Assembly (NCBI GenBank): GCA_000403945.1
Contig: APFI01000030.1
Location: 1 to 7,157, forward strand
Length of the DNA stretch: 7,157 nt
Direction: 5' to 3'
DNA from: Desulfovibrio sp. Dsv1
Lineage (GTDB): Bacteria; Desulfobacterota; Desulfovibrionia; Desulfovibrionales; Desulfovibrionaceae
The notes below the pieces were generated by a model. It worked only from the letters and a program-made list of their open reading frames with translations. It did no database searches and had not been told where the DNA came from. Below are positions 1 to 4,460 of this stretch, piece by piece. The translations under genes and the position numbers were made by a program. Numbering within the stretch: position 1 is the stretch's first letter; every line of letters begins with the position of its first letter.

Positions 1-253
1 GCCGCATGAGGGTGAACCCCGCAATCGGAATTTCAGGCGGTCGTTCCCACACGCCATTATCGCGCCAACGGGTGAAGCGTCGGCGGGTGTCGCTCCAGCC
101 GCCAGGGGCGAGGGACGGATCCCGCCACGGGGCGCCCGCGCGCATAACCCAAAAGACCGCATTGACAAAACGCCGGTTGTCGCGAGCTCCGCCGCCCCAG
201 CTTCCTTAAGCCGAATCAGAAATATCGCGCCGCCCGCGGGCCATTATGGACAT
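1..253 (-). pseudogene. IS5-family transposase, N-terminal part, decayed
   Basis: The minus-strand reading frame from ATG at 253 (GAGGGAC just upstream acts as ribosome site) begins MSIMARGRRDISDSA and hits TAA at 208-206 after 15 codons. The same frame then continues with a clear IS5-family DDE transposase N-terminus: GARDNRRFVNAVFWV, RAGAPWRDP, GGWSDTRRRFTRW, DNGVWERPPEI. Intact relatives have about a dozen residues (W..I..LLPG..G type) between the ISDA motif and the GG..DNR motif. Here that stretch is missing, which suggests a small deletion besides the stop. Near the window edge the DFEWLM-like block is replaced by GFTLMR, a further sign of decay. The catalytic core lies outside the window. 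The family call is firm; that it is non-functional is very likely. Confidence 0.85.
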
Positions 254-284
254 GTGTCCCTCGCTTGAGGTTGGAGACAAGCGA

Positions 285-313
285 ATTATGCCACAAAATA
301 AGATTCCGGACAA
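285..313 (-). promoter_or_regulatory. Putative transposase promoter of element A
   Basis: On the minus strand TTGTCC (313-308) and CATAAT (290-285) are separated by 17 nt, a fair sigma-70 match (4/6 and 5/6). It lies about 30 bp upstream of the element A transposase ATG and just inside its terminal repeat, where an IS promoter is expected. It points leftward, out of the window, in the same direction as the flagellar operon. Confidence 0.5.
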
Positions 314-314
314 T

Positions 315-350
315 CTTGTGACTATACTGTCTAGGCAGTGTAGTCACAAG
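315..350. repeat. 36-nt palindrome made of two abutting IS left ends
   Basis: The sequence 315-350 is a near-perfect palindrome centred on CTAG (331-334). Outer arms CTTGTGACTA and TAGTCACAAG match exactly, and the only two non-complementary positions become G-U wobbles in RNA. Each half equals the left terminal inverted repeat of one IS5-type element: minus strand 330-315 for element A, plus strand 335-350 for element B. The simplest reading is two head-to-head elements sharing one CTAG target copy. Confidence 0.8.
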
Positions 351-391
351 TCTTATGTTACAAGAGGACATCATATGGCGAAAGTGGTCTC

Positions 392-1139
392 ATGAAAAAC
401 ACACAGCGACGGCACAATATATCCGACGCCGCATGGGCGTTTTCAGATCCTTATCCGTTTGGGCAAACCGGGCAAGGGCGGGGCGGCAAAAGATAATAAC
501 CTGGTTATCAACGCCGTTTTCCGGATATTGCGGACAGGAACGCCGCGGCGTGATTTGCCTCCTGAATGAAAATGAGGAACAGCACGCTGGCGCTTCATTA
601 GCCGGCGAGATAAACGGATATGGGAAAAGCCGCTTGAAATATTGTTCGGTGAACCGGATTTTGAATGGCTGATGATGAATGCCGGTCACCGCAAGGTCCA
701 CCCGCGCGCGGGGGAACCAGAGGGGAAAATCAGGGAATGGGGCGCGCAAAAGGGTACCCGGCAGTAAAATACACCTGCGGATGCGCATGGCATGCCGGTC
801 CGGCTTATTGTGGCGGCGGGCGCCGCGGCGGATTACGCGCAGGTGCCAGCCTCGACTGACGTCATCGCCGCCCGGTATTTGTCGGCGGATTGTGGCTGAG
901 GCACAGGCGGCATCATTGACAATGAGGCAGAATCCGGCTGTAAGATTGTTATTCCGTCCAAAAAGAACTGACAACGCGGATATGATAAAAACATCAGCCG
1001 TGTCCGCCTCTTGGTGGAAAACGCCTTTTTACACCTCAGGCAATGACGCTGGATTGCGATCAGAGACGCGAAAGCGCTTGCAGCCTTCGCGTATGTTCAA
1101 ATCAGGCGCATTGCCCTGTGGTTGAAAGCGTTAGTATGA
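392..1139 (+). pseudogene. IS5-family DDE transposase, multiply broken
   Basis: The protein starts at ATG 392 (MKNTQRRHNISDAAW), shifts frame between about 436 and 444, and then stays in one frame to TGA 1137-1139. Recognisable blocks in order are AAKDNNLVINAVFRILRTG, RRDLPPE, RDKRIWEKPLEIL, EPDFEWLMMNAGH, KVHPRAG, DAHGMPVRLIV, ARYLSAD, KIVIPSKKN, RVRLLVENAFLHLRQ and AYVQIRRIALWLKALV. In-frame stops lie at 567, 573, 765, 897, 969 and 1044. Of the DDE triad, the first Asp (normally in a MIDAS-like block) is Asn at 678-680, the second Asp (888-890) survives in SADCG, and the Glu (1017-1019) survives in VENAF. Several stops are one base from the expected codon, for example TGG to TGA in the block after LPPE. 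Open frames overlapping this region on either strand are shadows. The region therefore has no other gene. Confidence 0.92.
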
Positions 1140-1140
1140 A

Positions 1141-1160
1141 CTTGTGTAGAGACTGCCTAG
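1141..1160 (-). repeat. Right terminal inverted repeat of element B
   Basis: Read on the minus strand from 1160: CTAG, then GCAGTCTCTACACAAG. This pairs with the left end 331-350 (16 of 20 identical including CTAG). The TAG of CTAG at 1159-1157 is also the fliE stop codon. Confidence 0.75.
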
Positions 1161-1603
1161 AATTGCATCCTGGAAATTTCCTTATACGCCTCCAGCACCT
1201 TGCCGCGCACGGCGCTGGTCAGTTTCATGGCCAGACTGGACTTCTGCATGGTGATCATCAGCTCATGCACGTTCTGCGTACGGCCGGAGGCGAAATCGTC
1301 AATAGCTTGAGCTTTGGCGCTTTGCAGCTCATTGACCTTGTTCAGGGAGCTTTTGATCGTATTGGCAAAGCTGTTGTCAGGCGTAACCGGGATATGCTGT
1401 TGGTCCGGATAGCGGATGAAGTCAGCCTGTGCGCCGAAGGTTTTTCCCTTGTCCACACTGTCGCGCAGCAGGCTCTGGTCCAAGGTGCGGGAAAACAGGG
1501 TCTGTTTTCCCACAGGCATGCCCTGCTTGAGTGAACCGTCCATTTTGTTGAAATGCTGCAACGCATCGCTGTAAGCCCGCAAGCCCAATGCCTGAACGCT
1601 CAT
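1157..1603 (-). CDS. fliE: Flagellar hook-basal body protein FliE
   Basis: FliE is the adapter that joins the MS ring (FliF) to the proximal rod and is exported by the flagellar type III apparatus. The C-terminal half (about residues 78-148) carries the family signature: an amphipathic helical stretch with KVNELQSAKAQAIDDF, TQNVHELMITMQKSSLAMKL, VRGKVLEAYKEI and the ending SRMQF, close to the usual MQV end. At 148 aa it is longer than the usual 100-110 because of an N-terminal extension without recognisable motif. The ATG at 1603 is supported by AAGGAG 6 nt upstream. The gene lies 27 bp after flgC in the standard order flgB-flgC-fliE. Its TAG stop lies in the CTAG at the border of the dead IS element, yet the C-terminus looks complete, so the insertion seems not to have truncated it. 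Confidence 0.95.
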   Translation of the reverse strand: MSVQALGLRAYSDALQHFNKMDGSLKQGMPVGKQTLFSRTLDQSLLRDSVDKGKTFGAQADFIRYPDQQHIPVTPDNSFANTIKSSLNKVNELQSAKAQAIDDFASGRTQNVHELMITMQKSSLAMKLTSAVRGKVLEAYKEISRMQF

Positions 1604-1630
1604 AATTTGCTCCTTGCTGCTTGTAACAGC

Positions 1631-2071
1631 CTATGACTTGCCGATTTCAAGGGCCTTGTTGTACATGCCCTTGATGGCTTCCACTGTGGTGACATTAGCC
1701 TCGTAGTTGCGTTGGGCGCTCATCAGGTTGGCCATTTCCTCCACCACATTGATGTCCGGATATGAAACATAACCTTCGGCATTGGCGTCGGGATGGCCCG
1801 GTTCATAAACCTGCTTGAGCGGGCGTTTGTCCATGGTCACGGCCATGACACGCACGCCCTTGAGCTCGCGGTCCAAGGCCGAACGCATGTGCACGGAAAA
1901 GGGATCGTCCACGTCTGTGGCCACTTGGACCACAGTGCGCCGCCGGTAGGGACCACCCTGGGGCGTGCGTGTTGTCTTGGCGTTGGCCAAGTTCATGGCG
2001 ATGGTATTGATACGGGTGCGGTCCGCCGTGAGCCCGGATGCCCCGATATCGAGCGCGGTCAGAAAATCCAT
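1631..2071 (-). CDS. flgC: Flagellar basal-body rod protein FlgC
   Basis: FlgC is one of the proximal rod subunits of the flagellar basal body, placed outside the inner membrane after type III export. The 146-aa product starts MDFLTALDIGASGL and has the N-terminal rod motif MNLANAKTTRTPQGGPYRR (about residues 28-46). The C-terminal motif INVVEEMANLMSAQRNYEAN, followed by IKGMYNKALEIGKS, completes the flanking helices typical of rod and hook proteins. I chose ATG 2071 rather than the in-frame ATG at 2107 because GGGAG lies 6 nt upstream of 2071 and the longer start would overlap flgB with unrelated sequence. It begins 13 bp after the flgB stop and is co-transcribed with it. Length is normal for the family. 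Confidence 0.96.
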   Translation of the reverse strand: MDFLTALDIGASGLTADRTRINTIAMNLANAKTTRTPQGGPYRRRTVVQVATDVDDPFSVHMRSALDRELKGVRVMAVTMDKRPLKQVYEPGHPDANAEGYVSYPDINVVEEMANLMSAQRNYEANVTTVEAIKGMYNKALEIGKS

Positions 2072-2084
2072 GGTGATCTCCCGT

Positions 2085-2498
2085 CTAAGCCTGCTTACTG
2101 TCCGCAATAATGGTGGATATGCCTTCGAACGTCTTGCTCATAACCTGAGTCAGGGCCGTGTACTGCAACTGGTTTTTGGCGTGCTTGGCCATCTCCTTGT
2201 CCAGACTGACGCGGTCCTCGCCGTGAATCTGGCGCGGTTTGAATTGCTTGGACCATTCGGGACCAAAATTGTCCGGATTGAAGGCTGCGGGCATGTGCCC
2301 CGCGCTGGTGGCGCTCATACGGCCCCTCATGTCGAGACCCAGAGCGCTCTGCAGCTCTTTTTCAAAAGCCAGCTCGCGCGGCTTGTAATTGGGGGTTTCC
2401 ACGTTGGCCAAGTTGCCAGTGATCACGTTCTGCCGCTGAAGCTGCATGTCCATGACCCGGCTGACAAGACCAATCTGGCTGTTGAACAAACTTTTCAT
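2085..2498 (-). CDS. flgB: Flagellar basal-body rod protein FlgB
   Basis: FlgB is the proximal rod subunit closest to the MS ring. The 137-aa product begins MKSLFNSQIGLVSRVMDM and carries the flagellar rod signature RQNVITGNLANVETPNYKPR (about residues 23-42), followed by an FEKELQ segment. The C-terminal region, VSLDKEMAKHAKNQLQYTAL to FEGISTIIADSKQA, is typical of FlgB. The start at 2498 is preferred over the in-frame ATG at 2540: GGGAGG lies 4 nt upstream, homology begins here, and 2540 falls inside the sigma-54 promoter. It is the first gene of flgB-flgC-fliE. Confidence 0.95.
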   Translation of the reverse strand: MKSLFNSQIGLVSRVMDMQLQRQNVITGNLANVETPNYKPRELAFEKELQSALGLDMRGRMSATSAGHMPAAFNPDNFGPEWSKQFKPRQIHGEDRVSLDKEMAKHAKNQLQYTALTQVMSKTFEGISTIIADSKQA

Positions 2499-2539
2499 AA
2501 AGCCTCCCGCATTCTCAAAAGGAATGCCTAGCCCGGACA

Positions 2540-2555
2540 AGCAAAGATTGTTCCA
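2540..2555 (-). promoter_or_regulatory. Sigma-54 (-24/-12) promoter of flgB-flgC-fliE
   Basis: On the minus strand TGGAACAATCTTTGCT (2555-2540) matches the RpoN consensus TGGCAC-N5-TTGC[A/T] with one mismatch and the required 10 nt between GG (2554-2553) and GC (2542-2541). Transcription would start near 2529, giving a leader of about 31 nt with GGGAGG before the flgB ATG. Sigma-54 control with a FlrC/FleR-type activator is common for basal-body genes in polar flagellates. A near-consensus IHF site (AATCAA at 2574-2579, then TTA one base too far) lies just upstream. Confidence 0.72.
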
Positions 2556-2583
2556 GAAATTATTTCAATAATAAATCAAGTAT

Positions 2584-2612
2584 ATTATATGATAAAATTG
2601 AGGCAGCGCCAA
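2584..2612 (-). promoter_or_regulatory. Sigma-70-type promoter upstream of flgB
   Basis: Minus strand TTGGCG (2612-2607), 17 nt, then a perfect TATAAT (2589-2584). The predicted start near 2577 leaves about 80 nt to flgB and lies upstream of the sigma-54 site. A small AT palindrome (ATTATT, TC, AATAAT at 2559-2572) sits in the first transcribed bases. The -35 lies inside the 3' arm of the terminator-like hairpin at 2602-2627. Confidence 0.5.
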
Positions 2613-2627
2613 ATCCTTGGCACCGCC
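2590..2627 (-). terminator. Terminator-like hairpin after the exonuclease unit
   Basis: On the minus strand GGCGGTGCCAA and TTGGCGCTGCC (2627-2602) form an 11-bp stem with two G-U wobbles and a GGAT loop, followed by TCAATTTTATC. The plus-strand RNA would carry two A-C mismatches instead, so the hairpin favours minus-strand transcripts. It lies about 170 bp past the exonuclease stop. The T-run is short (four), so termination may be partial. I see no gene in the stretch 2628-2795 between it and the exonuclease stop. Confidence 0.5.
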
Positions 2628-2795
2628 CGGATCCCTCGCAAAGGAGAAGAAAGCGAAAATGGCGTTAGGGCATCGACGGGGACATGGCGAACGGATCGAC
2701 CGGGTGGCGAAATAACGACGAATCAGAATGGACCGGCGGAATTCAACCAACGGAAGGGAGAGAGTCCTTGGCGATTCCGGGCAGGCTTTCCCGCC

Positions 2796-3335
2796 TCAGA
2801 GGCGCATCTGGGCGTCCCTGACGCCCAGGGCGCGCAGACGCAGGTAGACTTGGGCGCAGGCCTGCGCGTCAGACGCGGCATTGTGGTGGTTCAGGGCGAT
2901 GCCGAAATGCTCGCAGACCAGATTGAGCTTCTTGGAGGGCAGGGGCAGGCTACGCCGCGCGCCCTTCAGGGTGCAGAGAAAGGGCGTGTCCGGCGCGGTC
3001 TGACCGGCGGCCCGGCAACAGGCCAGCAACACGCGACGGTCAAAAGAGGCATTGTGCGCCAGCAGGAAGCGCGCGCCGCGCAGAAAGGCGGCCGCTTCCG
3101 GCCAGGCTTGGGCGAAACTGGGCGCGTCCTTGAGCATGGGCCAAGTCAGGCCGTGGATTTCCGTAAACATCACCCGCGCGGAGGGCGGACGCAGCAGACT
3201 GTAAAAACAGTCCGTAACGCGACCGCCCTCAAGACGCGCAAGTCCCACCGCACAGGCACTGTGGGACGCATAGCCGGACGTCTCAAAATCTATGGCCACG
3301 CAACAGGACGCGGCCGGGATACCCGCGCAATTCAC
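2796..3335 (-). CDS. DEDDh 3'-5' exonuclease, PolIII epsilon-like
   Basis: A 179-aa stand-alone exonuclease of the DnaQ/RNase T superfamily, predicted to remove nucleotides from 3' ends using two metal ions. Exo I is VAIDFETSGY (D16, E18), Exo II is FLLAHNASFDRRVL (D99), and Exo III is HNAASDAQAC (H151, D156), so the full DEDDh set is present. Blocks such as YSLLRPP, TEIHGLTWPMLKDAPSF and KLNLVCEHFGIALNHH match the short epsilon-like subfamily, not the larger proofreading subunit; there is no accessory domain. The start is GTG at 3335, overlapping the TGA of the upstream gene as GTGA, which implies coupled translation; no clear ribosome site is seen. An alternative GTG at Val13 would still keep the active site. 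The substrate (DNA repair ends or small RNAs) cannot be read from sequence. Confidence 0.9.
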   Translation of the reverse strand: MNCAGIPAASCCVAIDFETSGYASHSACAVGLARLEGGRVTDCFYSLLRPPSARVMFTEIHGLTWPMLKDAPSFAQAWPEAAAFLRGARFLLAHNASFDRRVLLACCRAAGQTAPDTPFLCTLKGARRSLPLPSKKLNLVCEHFGIALNHHNAASDAQACAQVYLRLRALGVRDAQMRL

Positions 3336-3751
3336 GCGGCGGCGTTTTTGGCGGCTTCAGCCATCCGTGCGGCGATATAGTCGCGCATGGCCGCGTCGTC
3401 CTCGTCCAGGTTGAAGCAGCAGGCGTCCTCACCCATCAGTCCTTCCGGCACATAGTCACCCAGCTCGTCCGGGTCCGTAATCATGTCGGCATAAAAACAG
3501 ACGGACAGCCAGCGGCTTTCCGGCTCGTCGTCCACCACATCCACAAGAACAAAAAGTTCGCGCTGTTGCTGCGCCTCATGCCGGGCGCGCAGGGAATAGC
3601 TGACGCCCGGGCGGGCCTTGAAATCCAGGCTCACGCCGGGCAGATTCGCGAGAAAATCCCTGTAGGCCGTGAAGGCCCGCCGGACGTTCAGTGGGTCGGT
3701 TTGCCATTTGTCCAGAAACTCCCGCACTTCCCGCAGACACGCAGCGCTCAT
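3332..3751 (-). CDS. Unrecognised 139-aa acidic protein
   Basis: I do not recognise a named family. The product begins MSAACLREVREFLDKW and has an N-terminal helical part (residues 6-37), then a probable beta region (RPGVSYSLRA near 47-56, RELFVLVDVVDD, SRWLSVCFYADMITDPDE). The acidic tail PEGLMGEDACCFNLDEDD ends in a short helix (MRDYIAARMAEA). No signal peptide or membrane segment is present, so it is likely cytosolic. ATG 3751 is chosen because AAAGGA lies just upstream. An in-frame ATG at 3916 would add 55 residues that overlap the nuclease-like gene and look like out-of-frame translation. It sits 32 bp after the nuclease-like gene, and its TGA overlaps the exonuclease GTG by 4 nt, so it belongs to that unit. 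Well-formed domain blocks and tight packing argue it is a real gene. Confidence 0.8.
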   Translation of the reverse strand: MSAACLREVREFLDKWQTDPLNVRRAFTAYRDFLANLPGVSLDFKARPGVSYSLRARHEAQQQRELFVLVDVVDDEPESRWLSVCFYADMITDPDELGDYVPEGLMGEDACCFNLDEDDAAMRDYIAARMAEAAKNAAA

Positions 3752-3783
3752 ACCCGTTCCTTTATTTTTTCCGCCCGCCGCTC

Positions 3784-4272
3784 TCACCGGCCCCACTGCC
3801 AAGGCGGCGTGCTCATATTCAGGCCCCACAGGCCGCGCCGGTTCACAACGGCCTGATGCTCCTGAATGTACCAGCGGCGGCAGAATATGGCCTTGCACGT
3901 TGAACGGCTCACCCAAGCCAATCCTTCAACCAAAAGCTGGTAGTTGACGGAGGCTCCGGCCACTTGGACCAGCGCGCTCACAGCGCCTTGGTCGTCCTCG
4001 TCCACGCTGTCCACGCTCACCTTGGTGCCCTTCGGCATCAGTCGGAGCAGAAAGTCCCGCGCCTCGCAGCCGAAAGGCTGGCGTTGGGAGGGAGCGTCAA
4101 TGCCGTAAAAACGAAGAAGAACAGCGGGCTGGTCCCCGCCCGGCCGTTCGCTGACCGAAATGGTGTTGCCGTCTTCCACCCGCACCACATAGGCGTCCCA
4201 GGCGCGCGCGCCGGGACAGAAACAGAGAAAAACGAGCAAAACCAGCAGATAGATTCCGGTCCGAGTACCCAT
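3784..4272 (-). CDS. Exported staphylococcal-nuclease-like protein, active site degenerate
   Basis: A 162-aa member of the SNase/thermonuclease (SNc) fold. Residues 1-24 form a signal peptide: MGTRTG, a hydrophobic core and an A-R-A cleavage site before Trp25. The cysteines at 17 and 19 do not make a good lipobox. The fold follows as VVRVEDGNTISV, LLRFYGIDAPSQRQPFGCEA, VNYQLLVEGLAWV, a Cys pair (C126, C131) and the family-like C-terminus RRGLWGLNMSTPPWQW. Compared with Staphylococcus nuclease, Arg35 (R54), Asp19 (D34) and Asp40 (D59) are kept. Asp21 is Asn36, Glu43 is Ser62, and Arg87 of the YGR motif is replaced (QGA, Ala97). Loss of Glu43 and Arg87 predicts little or no nuclease activity, so a binding role is possible. 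ATG 4272 has GGAGGAGGG upstream. It is the first gene of a unit with the 139-aa protein and the exonuclease. Confidence 0.85.
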   Translation of the reverse strand: MGTRTGIYLLVLLVFLCFCPGARAWDAYVVRVEDGNTISVSERPGGDQPAVLLRFYGIDAPSQRQPFGCEARDFLLRLMPKGTKVSVDSVDEDDQGAVSALVQVAGASVNYQLLVEGLAWVSRSTCKAIFCRRWYIQEHQAVVNRRGLWGLNMSTPPWQWGR

Positions 4273-4364
4273 GCGCCCTCCTCCCCGCCCGGACCAGCCG
4301 GAAACAACGCGTTATCCCAGCCACGCCGTCGGACCGGCGACGGACCAAGCTGTGATGTGACAAA

Positions 4365-4394
4365 ATAGTACCCGCACCGCACAACCCTTGTCAA
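4365..4394 (-). promoter_or_regulatory. Promoter of the nuclease-like unit
   Basis: Minus strand TTGACA (4394-4389, perfect -35), 18 nt, TACTAT (4370-4365, 4/6). It starts transcription near 4358, giving a leader of about 85 nt to ATG 4272. The leader can fold a CCGTCG/CGACGG stem. The -35 lies in the centre of the inverted repeat at 4371-4409, so binding to that repeat could control it. Confidence 0.6.
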
Positions 4395-4409
4395 GGCATG
4401 CGGTGCGGG
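4371..4409. repeat. 11-bp-arm inverted repeat between feoB and the nuclease-like unit
   Basis: CCCGCACCGCA (4371-4381) and TGCGGTGCGGG (4399-4409) are perfect inverted arms around a 17-nt centre that itself holds the palindrome CCTTG-N-CAAGG. It lies 52 bp past the feoB stop, so it may act as the feoB transcription terminator (minus-strand tail TACTATTTTG is only mildly T-rich). It also flanks the -35 of the downstream promoter, with one arm filling most of the -35/-10 spacer and abutting the -10, so it may be an operator. Sequence alone does not decide between the two. Confidence 0.7.
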
Positions 4410-4460
4410 CCGTCAACACGGCTGCGCTCCAAAAGTCATGGGGCGCGGCGTTTCATGTTC

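Larger units (their letters stand above)
1..334 (-). mobile_element. IS5-family element A, left part (runs off window)
   Basis: Partial insertion sequence reading leftward and cut by the window edge. Its left end is taken as the CTAG at 331-334 followed inward on the minus strand by ACAGTATAGTCACAAG (330-315). This matches the left terminal repeat of element B at 14 of 16 positions. Inside lie a promoter and a decayed IS5-type transposase start. The right end, and so the length and right repeat, are outside the window. The boundary is inferred from similarity to element B, whose two ends can both be seen. Confidence 0.7.
331..1160 (+). mobile_element. IS5-family element B, full length but dead
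   Basis: An element of about 820 bp bounded by CTAG at both sides (331-334 and 1157-1160), as expected for a CTAG-type target used by IS5-like elements. Left repeat GCAGTGTAGTCACAAG (335-350) and right repeat GCAGTCTCTACACAAG (minus strand 1156-1141) match at 12 of 16 positions, with the outer 5 and inner 6 bases identical. It holds a single decayed transposase gene filling most of its length. Size, terminal repeats, target sequence and protein type agree with the IS5 family; the subgroup is not resolved. Its right CTAG supplies the TAG stop codon of fliE, which reads toward it. Confidence 0.8.

Noticed and set aside
315..350. Transcription terminator at the 36-nt hairpin
   Set aside because: No T-run follows on either strand, and the two halves are explained as terminal repeats of adjoining IS elements.
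390..974. A 194-aa open frame on the minus strand across the IS region
   Set aside because: Its translation has no recognisable domain and runs antisense to the clear, degraded IS5 transposase frame; the open frame is a by-product of composition.
567..1046. Possible UGA recoding, since five of the six internal stops of the transposase are TGA
   Set aside because: Neighbouring intact genes (exonuclease, 139-aa protein, DUF2325 gene) use TGA as their real stop. The transposase also has a frameshift, a TAA and a lost catalytic residue, so decay explains it.
2659..2715. Short plus-strand ORF (MALGHRRGHGERIDRVAK) after AAGGAG
   Set aside because: Only 18 codons, the purine-rich site is too far from the ATG, and there is no supporting promoter or homology; the area is the tail of the exonuclease transcript on the other strand.
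2791..2815. Hairpin just after the exonuclease stop (GCCT/AGGC and GGCGGG/CCTGCC stems) as terminator
   Set aside because: Short stems without a following T-run; the hairpin at 2602-2627 is a better candidate.
2589..3380. 263-aa plus-strand open frame over the exonuclease
   Set aside because: Antisense shadow: the opposite strand encodes a complete DEDDh exonuclease with all catalytic motifs.
3752..3916. N-terminal extension of the 139-aa protein to ATG 3916
   Set aside because: The extra 55 codons overlap the nuclease-like gene in another frame, while ATG 3751 has a good ribosome site and begins plausible protein sequence.
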